A DNA stretch of 64,000 nt from NCBI GenBank assembly GCA_016712345.1, contig JADJRH010000001.1, positions 4,839,001-4,903,000 of the forward strand, in the 5' to 3' direction. Made by a program: the position numbers and the translations under genes. The notes under the pieces are model-generated. The model saw only the letters and a list, made by a program, of their open reading frames with translations, made no database searches and was not told the DNA's origin. Source of the stretch: Polyangiaceae bacterium. GTDB lineage: Bacteria > Myxococcota_A > Polyangia > Polyangiales > Polyangiaceae. How positions within the stretch are numbered: the first letter of the stretch is position 1; each line of letters opens with the position of its first letter. Positions 1-7,462 of the stretch are shown here, piece by piece.

Positions 1-1128
1 TCCAACGGCTGCATTTTGGAGCGCCGTCAATAACACGGAATGGACCCCACACTCTGCGAAGTCTTGAACCAAGTAGTCGTTTCCATACCCTTGAGCCAAA
101 TAGTAGTCAGGAAGATAACCGTCCACAGACAATATCTCGGGCACAGACGCCAAAGCGGTTTGTGATAGACTTGTAATGACGGTGTGCTGACCCGCGCTGC
201 TGGTGACCAATGCGATGGCGTAATTGGTAATTCCATCTGCTGGAACAACAGTGTTATCGGCAAATATCTGACTGGGTGCTCCTCCCTCAAAAAAGAGGGT
301 TGCGGTGGAACCTGATAATCCGTCGTCGTAGGGAACCCCGTTGAGACTAAACGGGGCCAAGCTGGCCACATATTGGGCGACCGGCGGCGCATCTAATGTG
401 GTGACGAGGTCAAGAAATCGAACCGTCCCTTGGGAGGTCACCTGAATGGTGTCTCCGTCACCTCGGGCGGCTGTCGCCACAAGAGCCACATTGCTCATTG
501 CGCTCATTGTGGGTTGCGGGGACATACCAGCCGTCGTCAGGAGGCCCGAGTTGAGCCCCCCGGAGACGCCTCCTGTCAAGGTTCCCGCGCCGTCATAAGC
601 CATGCTCAATGTCAGGGTAGTGCCATCAAATGGGAGAAAGTTCGTTGGGGCGGTGTAGAGAGTGCCACCGGCGGCCGGAAATTGATACTGCAATAGCGGA
701 GCGTAGAGTTCGCCCAGCGAAGGGTGGACTAACTTGCAGACGCCAATCCGCATTGAGTCTACAAACACCGCAACACAATATTCACCCGTTGAAATGGGAA
801 GCACGTCGACGGTGGCAGTCAGGCTAAAAGCCTGCGAAGGAAATACTGGTGCCGACCCAAGACCGACGCCGCTGCTTGCCTCACCCGGTTGTTGAAGCAG
901 GGATGTTAGATCGACAGATCCGGGAACGGTTTGATCGACCGAGCCCGTTGCCCATAAGAACCACTGCTCCGAATAGGGATTGTCAAAGGTATCGCTGAAG
1001 TTGGTGATCCCAACGCCTTCGTCAAACTGAATGGCGGCTGGAGAATAACCCGGGATGGGGCCCGTCTGGGCAAACGCGTTACTCGCTGTCAGCAACAACA
1101 GAGCTGCAACACAATAACTGGGCTTCAT
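1..1128 (-). CDS. secreted protein of unknown function, 3' end beyond the window
   Basis: An open frame runs leftwards from ATG at 1126-1128 and is still open at base 1, giving at least 376 residues. It begins MKPSYCVAALLLLTASNAFA followed by Gln-Thr, a classic Sec signal peptide with an AxA cleavage site. The mature part is rich in Ser, Thr, Gly and Val with few charges, typical of beta-rich extracellular proteins of this group. The segment after the signal (FSDTFDNPYSEQWFLW) recalls the start of LamG/concanavalin-like domains, but I cannot assign a family. No domain with a known activity is recognised, and the C-terminus is missing. Confidence 0.75.
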   Translation of the reverse strand, partial: MKPSYCVAALLLLTASNAFAQTGPIPGYSPAAIQFDEGVGITNFSDTFDNPYSEQWFLWATGSVDQTVPGSVDLTSLLQQPGEASSGVGLGSAPVFPSQAFSLTATVDVLPISTGEYCVAVFVDSMRIGVCKLVHPSLGELYAPLLQYQFPAAGGTLYTAPTNFLPFDGTTLTLSMAYDGAGTLTGGVSGGLNSGLLTTAGMSPQPTMSAMSNVALVATAARGDGDTIQVTSQGTVRFLDLVTTLDAPPVAQYVASLAPFSLNGVPYDDGLSGSTATLFFEGGAPSQIFADNTVVPADGITNYAIALVTSSAGQHTVITSLSQTALASVPEILSVDGYLPDYYLAQGYGNDYLVQDFAECGVHSVLLTALQNAAVG

Positions 1129-1253
1129 TTGACCTCACTTTGCCCCCGGGGATATGCGCGAATGCGACTTGTATCGAGACGCAGTATTCAAGCGTACCAC
1201 TATTGTGGTTGCTGCGGTTACAAAAAAGAGGCTGCGTGGCGGTTGCTTGATAC

Positions 1254-1547
1254 TCAGGGCACGCAGAGGAGCTTGGTTTCACCACATGCGTCGCAGCAGG
1301 TTTGTCCGGGTTCACAAGGGCAGGGGTTGATCACCACTTCGCGACATGTGCCCGCGCCGTCGCACGATGCACCGGCCTGATTGCAGGGTGCGTAGCAACC
1401 CGCTTCATCAATTGTTTGTTGGGGAGGTTCGGCGCAGCCGGGCTGAAAATATTCGGCGCCGAGCGAGCATTCTGGTTTGGTTTCACCCCCGCAGCCGAAG
1501 AAAATCGCCGCGGTGAAGAGCCAGGCGAAAGAAACGTGTTTTGACAT
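1254..1547 (-). CDS. small Cys-rich lipoprotein
   Basis: The protein has 97 aa. The start at 1547 is chosen because AAGGAGG lies a few bases upstream; a longer frame to 1580 has no such site. The N-terminus MSKHVSFAWLFTAAIFFGC is a lipoprotein signal with a lipobox ending FFGC, so the protein should be lipidated and anchored in an envelope membrane. The mature part carries at least ten cysteines in short spacings (CYAPC, CPCEPGQTCC, CGETKLLC), suggesting a disulfide-knotted extracytoplasmic domain. It follows the HTTM gene on the same strand and may be its last operon member. Function unknown. Confidence 0.75.
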   Translation of the reverse strand: MSKHVSFAWLFTAAIFFGCGGETKPECSLGAEYFQPGCAEPPQQTIDEAGCYAPCNQAGASCDGAGTCREVVINPCPCEPGQTCCDACGETKLLCVP

Positions 1548-1576
1548 GGAAACCTCCTTGAGAACATTGCGCCTGA

Positions 1577-2503
1577 TCATGACCGTTCAATTGGGCTATT
1601 GGTTCTTTGGGGCCCGGTTTCGCCCCGCGGCACGAGCCGAAGACGAAGCAAGATCTTGTGCGCTTCGTCGTCGGTAAGAAATAACAGGTAGGTGGTTAAC
1701 ATGGTGATCGAAAACAAGGGGACTATAAAAAGCACCTCAATGGAGAGGTGAAGTAGAATTCCGCAGACGAGGAGCAGAGGGCGGGTTTTTTTGAAAAACG
1801 CGAGAAAGAAAAACGTTTCAAAAACCAGGGTGCCAAAGGTTAACCCTCGCGTGAGCCACCCCACGCCGAGCGCTCCTGGAAAGCGCGAAACGCTGGGGAT
1901 TTGAAGCGCCAAACCAAGGGCTGTTCCATCACGCCAAATGGAGTCACCCAGTTTGTGGATCACGCTCAACATGTACACCGACGTGAGTTGAATTTGTACA
2001 AGGCGCTGTCCAAAAACGATGGATGTGGACTTTGCGGGGGTGAGGGCTGCTTTTTGGCCAAGGGGCGCAAACACCGAAAGGAAGGCAAGTGTACTCATCA
2101 AAATTTCAGCCGCGTTGATCACGTAGGGGTTGCGGCCTTGAATGGAAATCAGTCCAATGTACAAAACCGCGGCGCTCGCCCGATGGTAGAAACCGAGGGT
2201 ATATCCAACGGCGGAGAGGAGCGTGAGGCCCCAAACGGTCCACAACCAGGCGGCGCTGCCGCTCAACGAAAGAACCGAAAAATTGCCGACGTAACGTTGG
2301 AAGGTTGGGTAGGGTAAAAGGCCGTCAGGTCCGTTATATCGAGTTAGATTCCAACCGAGATAGGTAATCACGTAGTAGGTGATGAGCAGTCCAAACGCGA
2401 TTCGAAACAGGGCGGCTGAATGGCCCGGCGTTTCTGAAAAGAAAAAAGTTCTTAAACGCGGCAGAGCACCGTTTTCAGGTTGCGAAGGTTGGGTGGTTGT
2501 CAT
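1577..2503 (-). CDS. HTTM-domain membrane protein (vitamin K-dependent gamma-carboxylase-like)
   Basis: A 308-aa protein with several hydrophobic segments between about residues 30 and 275 (for example ALFRIAFGLLITYYVITYLG, LWTVWGLTLLSAVGYTLGF, ILMSTLAFLSVFAPLG). The early segment followed by a Gly-Pro-Asp-Gly-Leu-Leu motif is characteristic of the HTTM (horizontally transferred transmembrane) family, related to the membrane part of vitamin K-dependent gamma-glutamyl carboxylase. The actual reaction of bacterial HTTM proteins is mostly unknown. Its start codon overlaps the stop of the upstream 144-aa gene (ATGA), a sign of translational coupling. The family call is fairly secure; function is not. 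Confidence 0.8.
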   Translation of the reverse strand: MTTTQPSQPENGALPRLRTFFFSETPGHSAALFRIAFGLLITYYVITYLGWNLTRYNGPDGLLPYPTFQRYVGNFSVLSLSGSAAWLWTVWGLTLLSAVGYTLGFYHRASAAVLYIGLISIQGRNPYVINAAEILMSTLAFLSVFAPLGQKAALTPAKSTSIVFGQRLVQIQLTSVYMLSVIHKLGDSIWRDGTALGLALQIPSVSRFPGALGVGWLTRGLTFGTLVFETFFFLAFFKKTRPLLLVCGILLHLSIEVLFIVPLFSITMLTTYLLFLTDDEAHKILLRLRLVPRGETGPQRTNSPIERS

Positions 2504-2934
2504 TCGCAGGCGCGCTCCGCGATGGGGGCTCCGACGTTTCCATCGGCCAATTGCATGCGAAGGTGAGCGCTTTTATAGGTGCCCTTTTGTTGGTTGCATA
2601 CCCATTCTAGGTAGGCCTGTTTGACCTTGTTGGGAGTGGTCGGTTTTGACATGCCTTCGTGAAGTTTGCGAAGGCGGCCGTTTTTCCACCGGCCCAAAAA
2701 TGAACCTGACCTGTCGGCGGGATTGAGGATTGTGACGGGTTGCCCGCCGTCTTTGGGAACACCCACCACCACGGCATAATCTTTGGGGGGTCCGGTGAAC
2801 ATATCCCAATCATGGTAGAAGTGCAGACTGTGGAAGGGGAGGTGTACACCGGGTACATTTTCGACAATGTTGGCCGAAAAAAAAACAACACCAAAAACTG
2901 CCAAAGCCCAGCGTTTTTGAAGCTCGGTGAACAT
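2500..2934 (-). CDS. hypothetical membrane-anchored protein co-transcribed with HTTM
   Basis: A 144-aa protein with one N-terminal hydrophobic stretch (WALAVFGVVFFSANIVENVPG, about residues 9-29) and then a soluble part of mixed charge (SLHFYHDWDMFTGPPKDYAVVVGVPKDG). It overlaps the following HTTM gene by four bases, so the two proteins are probably made together. Small partners with W/F-rich domains often accompany HTTM genes; I infer a helper role without direct evidence. It carries one copy of the GTGTACAC palindrome, read as Gly-Val-His with the GTA valine codon. Confidence 0.7.
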   Translation of the reverse strand: MFTELQKRWALAVFGVVFFSANIVENVPGVHLPFHSLHFYHDWDMFTGPPKDYAVVVGVPKDGGQPVTILNPADRSGSFLGRWKNGRLRKLHEGMSKPTTPNKVKQAYLEWVCNQQKGTYKSAHLRMQLADGNVGAPIAERACE

Positions 2935-2936
2935 AA

Positions 2937-4085
2937 CTACATTCCGGCGGTGAACGAAGGAAGCGAGCTGAAACGGGTGAGGTGGTGCTCTTCATCGCCC
3001 CAGAGGGTTGCCAAAATTTGCATGCGTTTGAAGTAGAGTCCGATGTCATGTTCATCGGTCACACCGATGCCGCCGTGGAGTTGAATGGATTGGGCGGCAA
3101 CGTATTTTCCGCTTTGCGCGAGGTTTACCTTGGCTGCGGAAACCGCGCGTTCGCGCTCTTCGGCGTTTTCATCGGACACTTTGATGGAGGCCATAATGGC
3201 GGTGGATTTGGCAAGTTCGGTTTCAATAAACATGTCTACAGCGCGGTGTTGGAGCGCTTGGAATGTACCGATTTTGGTGCCGAACTGTTCGCGCGTTTTG
3301 AGGTATTCTACCGTCATGGCGAGTGCAACTTTCATTACGCCGACCCCTTCTGAACAGGCGGCGGCTGCGCCGATGTCGAGAGCGCGAGTGACGGCTTGAT
3401 ACGCCTGCCTCTCTTCACCGAGAAGCCTGCTTGCTGGTAAGGTGCAGTTGAATGTCAGGTGGGCCGCCTTTCGACCATCCATGGTAGAAAGCGGAACTAC
3501 GGTGACCCCTGGGTCGGCGCTGTGGACAACGAACAGCGATAGCCCGTTGGTACTGCCGGACACTCCCGAAGTGCGGGCGCAGACAAGGTATTGATCCGCT
3601 GCATTTCCGGCCAATACCCAGGTTTTTTCACCCGTCAGGTGGTAACCCTGGGCCGTGCGTTCTGCCCGGGTTTGAACGTGGGCCGGGTTGTAACGAGTTC
3701 CACGTTCTGTCCACGCGAGGGTGACGACCGATTCACCGGCGATCAGTGGAGCGAGCCATTCTGCGTGCTGTTCTGTTGTGCCGGCGAACAGGAGCGCATG
3801 GCCGGCGACAAGGGCGCATTCAGAGTAAGGTTCGCTGACAAGCGCTGTTCCAAACTGTTCAACAATCAGGGCGGCGTCGACAAAGGTGCCGCCGAAGCCG
3901 CCCACCTCCCCCGGCATGGCAATGCCAAGCCAGCCCAGATCTCCCATTTGTTTCCACATGTCGCGCGAAAACCCTGTTGGATCGGAGCGCATTTTGCGCA
4001 TGCGGGAGATGGGAAGTTCTTTTTTTACAAATTCGGCAACGGTTTTGACGATTGTTTTTTGGTCTGAAGAAAGTTCAAAATCCAT
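2937..4085 (-). CDS. acyl-CoA dehydrogenase, subunit 2 of a probable heteromeric pair
   Basis: A 382-aa flavoprotein of the acyl-CoA dehydrogenase family. The N-terminal helical domain (MDFELSSDQKTIVKTVAEFV), central beta domain (LAWTERGTRYNPAHVQTRAE) and C-terminal helical domain (REQFGTKIGTFQALQHRAVD, then IQLHGGIGVTDEHDIGLYFKR) appear in the usual order. The central SE-type signature is altered to TERGTRYNP, typical of the less conserved partner in two-subunit enzymes such as pimeloyl-CoA or steroid side-chain dehydrogenases. It lies 34 bp downstream of another family member, suggesting a mixed tetramer. The predicted reaction is FAD-dependent alpha,beta-desaturation of an acyl-CoA; the substrate is unknown. 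Confidence 0.9.
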   Translation of the reverse strand: MDFELSSDQKTIVKTVAEFVKKELPISRMRKMRSDPTGFSRDMWKQMGDLGWLGIAMPGEVGGFGGTFVDAALIVEQFGTALVSEPYSECALVAGHALLFAGTTEQHAEWLAPLIAGESVVTLAWTERGTRYNPAHVQTRAERTAQGYHLTGEKTWVLAGNAADQYLVCARTSGVSGSTNGLSLFVVHSADPGVTVVPLSTMDGRKAAHLTFNCTLPASRLLGEERQAYQAVTRALDIGAAAACSEGVGVMKVALAMTVEYLKTREQFGTKIGTFQALQHRAVDMFIETELAKSTAIMASIKVSDENAEERERAVSAAKVNLAQSGKYVAAQSIQLHGGIGVTDEHDIGLYFKRMQILATLWGDEEHHLTRFSSLPSFTAGM

Positions 4086-4119
4086 GGCGCGGTCCTTTTA
4101 TAGTGATGGGTAGGTTTGT

Positions 4120-5304
4120 TTACGCGCCGGGTAGGCCGAGGAGGTGTTTGGCGATGATGTTTTTTTGAATTTCGTTGGAGCCGCCGTAGATGGTGGTGGC
4201 TCGATTGTAGTTGAACGCGGAAGGTACCCACTGTTCGAGCGCGGGGACACTGCCGGGCTCATTAAACCATTCCAGCGCGTCGGTACCCATGATTTCCATG
4301 GCCAGTTCAAAACACTGTTGGTAGATTTCTGACCCGCGGATTTTGAGAATGGAAGATTCCGGCCCCGGGGCCTTACCCAGTTGAGCGCCGGCGAGGGTGC
4401 GGTAATTGGCCATTCGAAGCGCTTCAAGCTTGACTTCATGTCGGGCGATTTTGGCTCGAAAACCGGGGTGATCGATGGCGGGTTTACCATCAATCAAGGT
4501 GGACGTGGCAATGCGTTTGATACGGCGAAGCGCGCGGGTAGAAAGGCCGACGGCGGCAATGAGCGTTCGCTCGTGACCGAGAAGAGCTTTGGCAATTGTC
4601 CAACCCCCGTTGAGTGGTCCGACAAGGTTTTCTTTGGGGACGCTCACGTTTTCGAAAAACGTTTCGCAGAAAGCCGGTGTGCCGCCGAGGGTAAGAAACG
4701 GTTTGACGACCAGACCGGGGGTTTTCATGTCGCACAGAAGAAAGCTGATGCCGGCCTGCTTTTTTGCAGCTGCATCGGTGCGCGCGAGGAGGAATATCCA
4801 ATTGGCGTATTGAGCGTAGGTGGTCCAGGTTTTTTGACCGTTCAGGATGAAGTGACCCTGACCGTCGTCGACCGCGGCGAGCTTGAGGGAAGCGAGATCA
4901 CTGCCGGCATTGGGTTCTGAATAACCCTGACACCACACTTCATCACCGCTCAAAATCTTGGGCAAAAAGCGCTGTTTTTGCTCGGGTGTACCAAACTCCA
5001 TGAGGAGTGGGCCGACCATGGAGAGGCCAAACACGCTGAGGTGGGGCGCGCCTGCCAACTCCAATTCTTCTGACAGGAGAAAACGAGATGTAGCGTCAAG
5101 CCCCGGGCCGCCGTGCTCTTTGGGCCAGTGGGGAGCAACCCAGCCTTTTTGGTGGAGCACGCGGTGCCACTCCATGACTTCTTCGTGGGTAAAGTTTGCG
5201 TCGACGTCGGCTTTGGCTTTGATGCGCGGCGGCATGGCGCTTTGGATCCACGCGCGGACGTTGTCACGAAATGCCCGGTGTTCGGGCGCAAACGTCATCT
5301 CCAT
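4120..5304 (-). CDS. acyl-CoA dehydrogenase, subunit 1
   Basis: A 394-aa acyl-CoA dehydrogenase with well-preserved signatures: the central WCQGYSEPNAGSDLASL motif that contacts FAD and substrate, followed by LNGQKTWTTYAQYANWIFLL, and near the end IYGGSNEIQKNIIAKHLLGL. It should oxidise an acyl-CoA to the enoyl-CoA, passing electrons to ETF. It is transcribed first, with the second dehydrogenase 34 bp downstream, and a universal stress gene starts divergently about 70 bp away. Length and motif order resemble large subunits of two-component dehydrogenases. The substrate cannot be told from sequence. Confidence 0.92.
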   Translation of the reverse strand: MEMTFAPEHRAFRDNVRAWIQSAMPPRIKAKADVDANFTHEEVMEWHRVLHQKGWVAPHWPKEHGGPGLDATSRFLLSEELELAGAPHLSVFGLSMVGPLLMEFGTPEQKQRFLPKILSGDEVWCQGYSEPNAGSDLASLKLAAVDDGQGHFILNGQKTWTTYAQYANWIFLLARTDAAAKKQAGISFLLCDMKTPGLVVKPFLTLGGTPAFCETFFENVSVPKENLVGPLNGGWTIAKALLGHERTLIAAVGLSTRALRRIKRIATSTLIDGKPAIDHPGFRAKIARHEVKLEALRMANYRTLAGAQLGKAPGPESSILKIRGSEIYQQCFELAMEIMGTDALEWFNEPGSVPALEQWVPSAFNYNRATTIYGGSNEIQKNIIAKHLLGLPGA

Positions 5305-5372
5305 GGGTGCGGCGTATCACGAAATGAGTCGTGAGTGTTGACAGAGCGCGGCGACTGGGGGAACAAAGGCAC

Positions 5373-6302
5373 ATGACACATCCCAAACATGTTCTCGCCG
5401 TGACTGATTTCAGTGATGCCGCCGATGCGGCGCTCCGGCAGGCCAGTGGGGTTGCGCGGATGTTTTCGGCGAAACTTTCGGTGCTTCACGTTGTGCCCGA
5501 TTTCGTGCGAGCGAATCCGCTATTTCCGCAAGGGAGTGAGCGTGACATTCAGGGTGAAGTGGAGCTTGAAAAAAAGGCGCTTGATGAGCTTGCGGTGCGA
5601 GTAAAAGAGGTGACGGGTAGACCGCAGAGCGATGTGGAATTGGCGATTCGCATCGGCGCTGTGGAAGTGGCGGTGGTTCGGTTTGCCGAAGAAGCCGATG
5701 TGGATCTGATTGTTGTGGGGGCCACGGGTCGAACGGGGTTGGCTCGCCTGTTTCTCGGCAGCACGGCTGAACGCGTTGTTCGATACTCCCATTGTTCGGT
5801 GCTGGTGGCGCGTTCTTCGGCGCCCACAAGTCGAGTGCTCGGCGCAACGGATCTGTCCAAAGGCGCTCACATTGCAGTCGAGAGGGCAAAAGCTGAGGCG
5901 GAGTTGCGGGGCGCCAAACTTGACCTGATTCACGTGATGGATTTTTCGTCGCTTGGATGGTCGGCGGCCGGCGGACCTTTGGGTGGATTTTCGGTATCCA
6001 TTCCTCAAGAAAAAATGGACGAGATGCGAAAGCTCGCTTCAGAAACCCTGAGCGCTTTGGGTGGACCGGGGTCAACTCCCCACGTGGTGGACGGGTCTCC
6101 CAAACGGGCCATTGTTTCTACTGCGGAGTCGATTGGAGCCGACCTGATAGTGGTGGGTACACATGGTAGAACGGGGCTGGCGCGTATGGCGCTGGGTTCG
6201 GTTGCGGAAGGGGTTGTACAAGGTGCTTCGTGCTCGGTGCTTGTAGTTCGTCCCGACGCGGCTCATGCGCATAAGGCGGCGGCGGGCAACTTTGACGAGT
6301 AG
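5373..6302 (+). CDS. universal stress protein, two tandem UspA domains
   Basis: A 309-aa protein made of two UspA folds in tandem. Each ends with the nucleotide-binding signature G-x2-G-x9-G-S/T: VVGATGRTGLARLFLGSTAE in the first half and VVGTHGRTGLARMALGSVAE in the second, so both halves may bind ATP. The ATG at 5373 places MTHPKHVLAVTDFSD at the start of the first beta strand; an upstream in-frame GTG at 5331 would add 14 unrelated residues and is less likely. Tandem Usp proteins are usually cytoplasmic and induced by starvation, hypoxia or redox stress. It is divergent from the dehydrogenase pair and appears monocistronic. Confidence 0.88.
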   Translation: MTHPKHVLAVTDFSDAADAALRQASGVARMFSAKLSVLHVVPDFVRANPLFPQGSERDIQGEVELEKKALDELAVRVKEVTGRPQSDVELAIRIGAVEVAVVRFAEEADVDLIVVGATGRTGLARLFLGSTAERVVRYSHCSVLVARSSAPTSRVLGATDLSKGAHIAVERAKAEAELRGAKLDLIHVMDFSSLGWSAAGGPLGGFSVSIPQEKMDEMRKLASETLSALGGPGSTPHVVDGSPKRAIVSTAESIGADLIVVGTHGRTGLARMALGSVAEGVVQGASCSVLVVRPDAAHAHKAAAGNFDE

Positions 6303-6548
6303 ACCTCGGTCGCGGGTGGCAACCTAGACCGATTGACGTTGGTAAGGTCGTGCGGCGGCGGGAGGGAAGGGTCGTTGGGAAGGTGCGAATCTACCCATGG
6401 GAGGGCTTTGGTGCTGTTCGGGTCGGCTGGGATGTTGGAGGGGTGGCAGCGGTTGAAGTAGCGGCACGGCGGGCCGCAAGTTTCGCCGGCGCTCCGCTCA
6501 ATCACAGGGCCCCCAATGCGGGCTGGCGAAACGCGGCGTGCGTGGAGT

Positions 6549-7454
6549 ATGGTCCCGCGCCGAGGGCGAGCCGTGCGTCGATTCGAGCTGGTCGAGGGTA
6601 AGAGCGCGAAGTTTTGGCAAGCCGACGTTTCGGGCTCCACATTCATTGTTGAGTACGGACGTTTGGGCACCGCGGGGCAGCGCAAAGAAAAGGACTTTGG
6701 TAGCGATGCGCTGGCGAAACGCGAATACGAAAAGAAGGTCGCCGAGAAACTTCGTGAGGGGTACAGCGAAGTGCGCACCGATGGGGCTGCTCAAGCTCCA
6801 AAAGGTGCCAAAGGGGCGCAGGCTGCATCGGCAAAGTTGGATTTGCCTCCGCGGATCGCGACGCGTCCCGGGCCCGTTCCCGAGGCCGCGATTTTGGCTT
6901 CTGCAACGGCGCTTTCAGAACTGGCACTGACAGCGGGGCGGCGAAGTTTCGTGACTGCGCACGCATTCAAGCGGGCACGCCGAGCACTCCGCGCGTTGGG
7001 CGGAGCCGACGTGAGTACACTCCCGACGGTTGCGGCGGAATTGGATCGGGTGATGGATCTCGCTGTTCGCGCCGATGGACCGCGGCTTTCGCTTGCGCGT
7101 TGTATGGAGTTGCTCGCCGAGCTTCCAACGTCGGCGTTTGAGCGCGCAATGGAACGTTGGCAGGCCGGAAAAAACGCGCCGGCGATGGTGGCGCTTTTGA
7201 CGAAAGAAGTCGAAGAGCTTGAAGACGCGGAGTTGGCATTTCGCCTGGGTGCGCTGATCACAACGCGTCCGGGGCGTACACAAATGAGCGATGCAGGTGT
7301 ACGCAAAGCGTCAGGGGCTCTTTTGCCGCTTTTGCAAGCACATTTGGTGAGACGAAGCTCGTCGCCGCGAAAACATTTGGCCGCGGTGGACACCGCGGGT
7401 GACACGTTTGCGGCGGAGCGCGTGGCGGCGCTGCTCAAAGCGGCCGGAGGTTGA
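6549..7454 (+). CDS. WGR-domain protein, first gene of the WGR/HEAT/SWIM operon
   Basis: About 301 aa from ATG 6549. Residues about 10-75 form a WGR domain: RRFELVEGKSAKFWQADV, then VEYGRLGTAGQRKEKDF, the Tyr-Gly-Arg core replacing Trp-Gly-Arg as is common. WGR domains are nucleic-acid-binding modules known from PARPs and from bacterial MolR-like proteins. After an Ala/Lys-rich linker, residues 110-300 are helical and unlike any family I recognise. The next gene begins within 10 bp of the stop, so the two are co-transcribed. The 246 bp upstream of the start hold no gene and presumably the operon promoter, but no clear -35/-10 is seen. Other starts (6516 or a GTG at 6573) are possible. Confidence 0.82.
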   Translation: MVPRRGRAVRRFELVEGKSAKFWQADVSGSTFIVEYGRLGTAGQRKEKDFGSDALAKREYEKKVAEKLREGYSEVRTDGAAQAPKGAKGAQAASAKLDLPPRIATRPGPVPEAAILASATALSELALTAGRRSFVTAHAFKRARRALRALGGADVSTLPTVAAELDRVMDLAVRADGPRLSLARCMELLAELPTSAFERAMERWQAGKNAPAMVALLTKEVEELEDAELAFRLGALITTRPGRTQMSDAGVRKASGALLPLLQAHLVRRSSSPRKHLAAVDTAGDTFAAERVAALLKAAGG

Positions 7455-7462
7455 TAAGCACC

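Noticed and set aside
27..392. A 121-codon minus-strand frame at the left edge
   Set aside because: It is a shadow of the secreted-protein frame, which reads in another register from a clear signal peptide at 1128.
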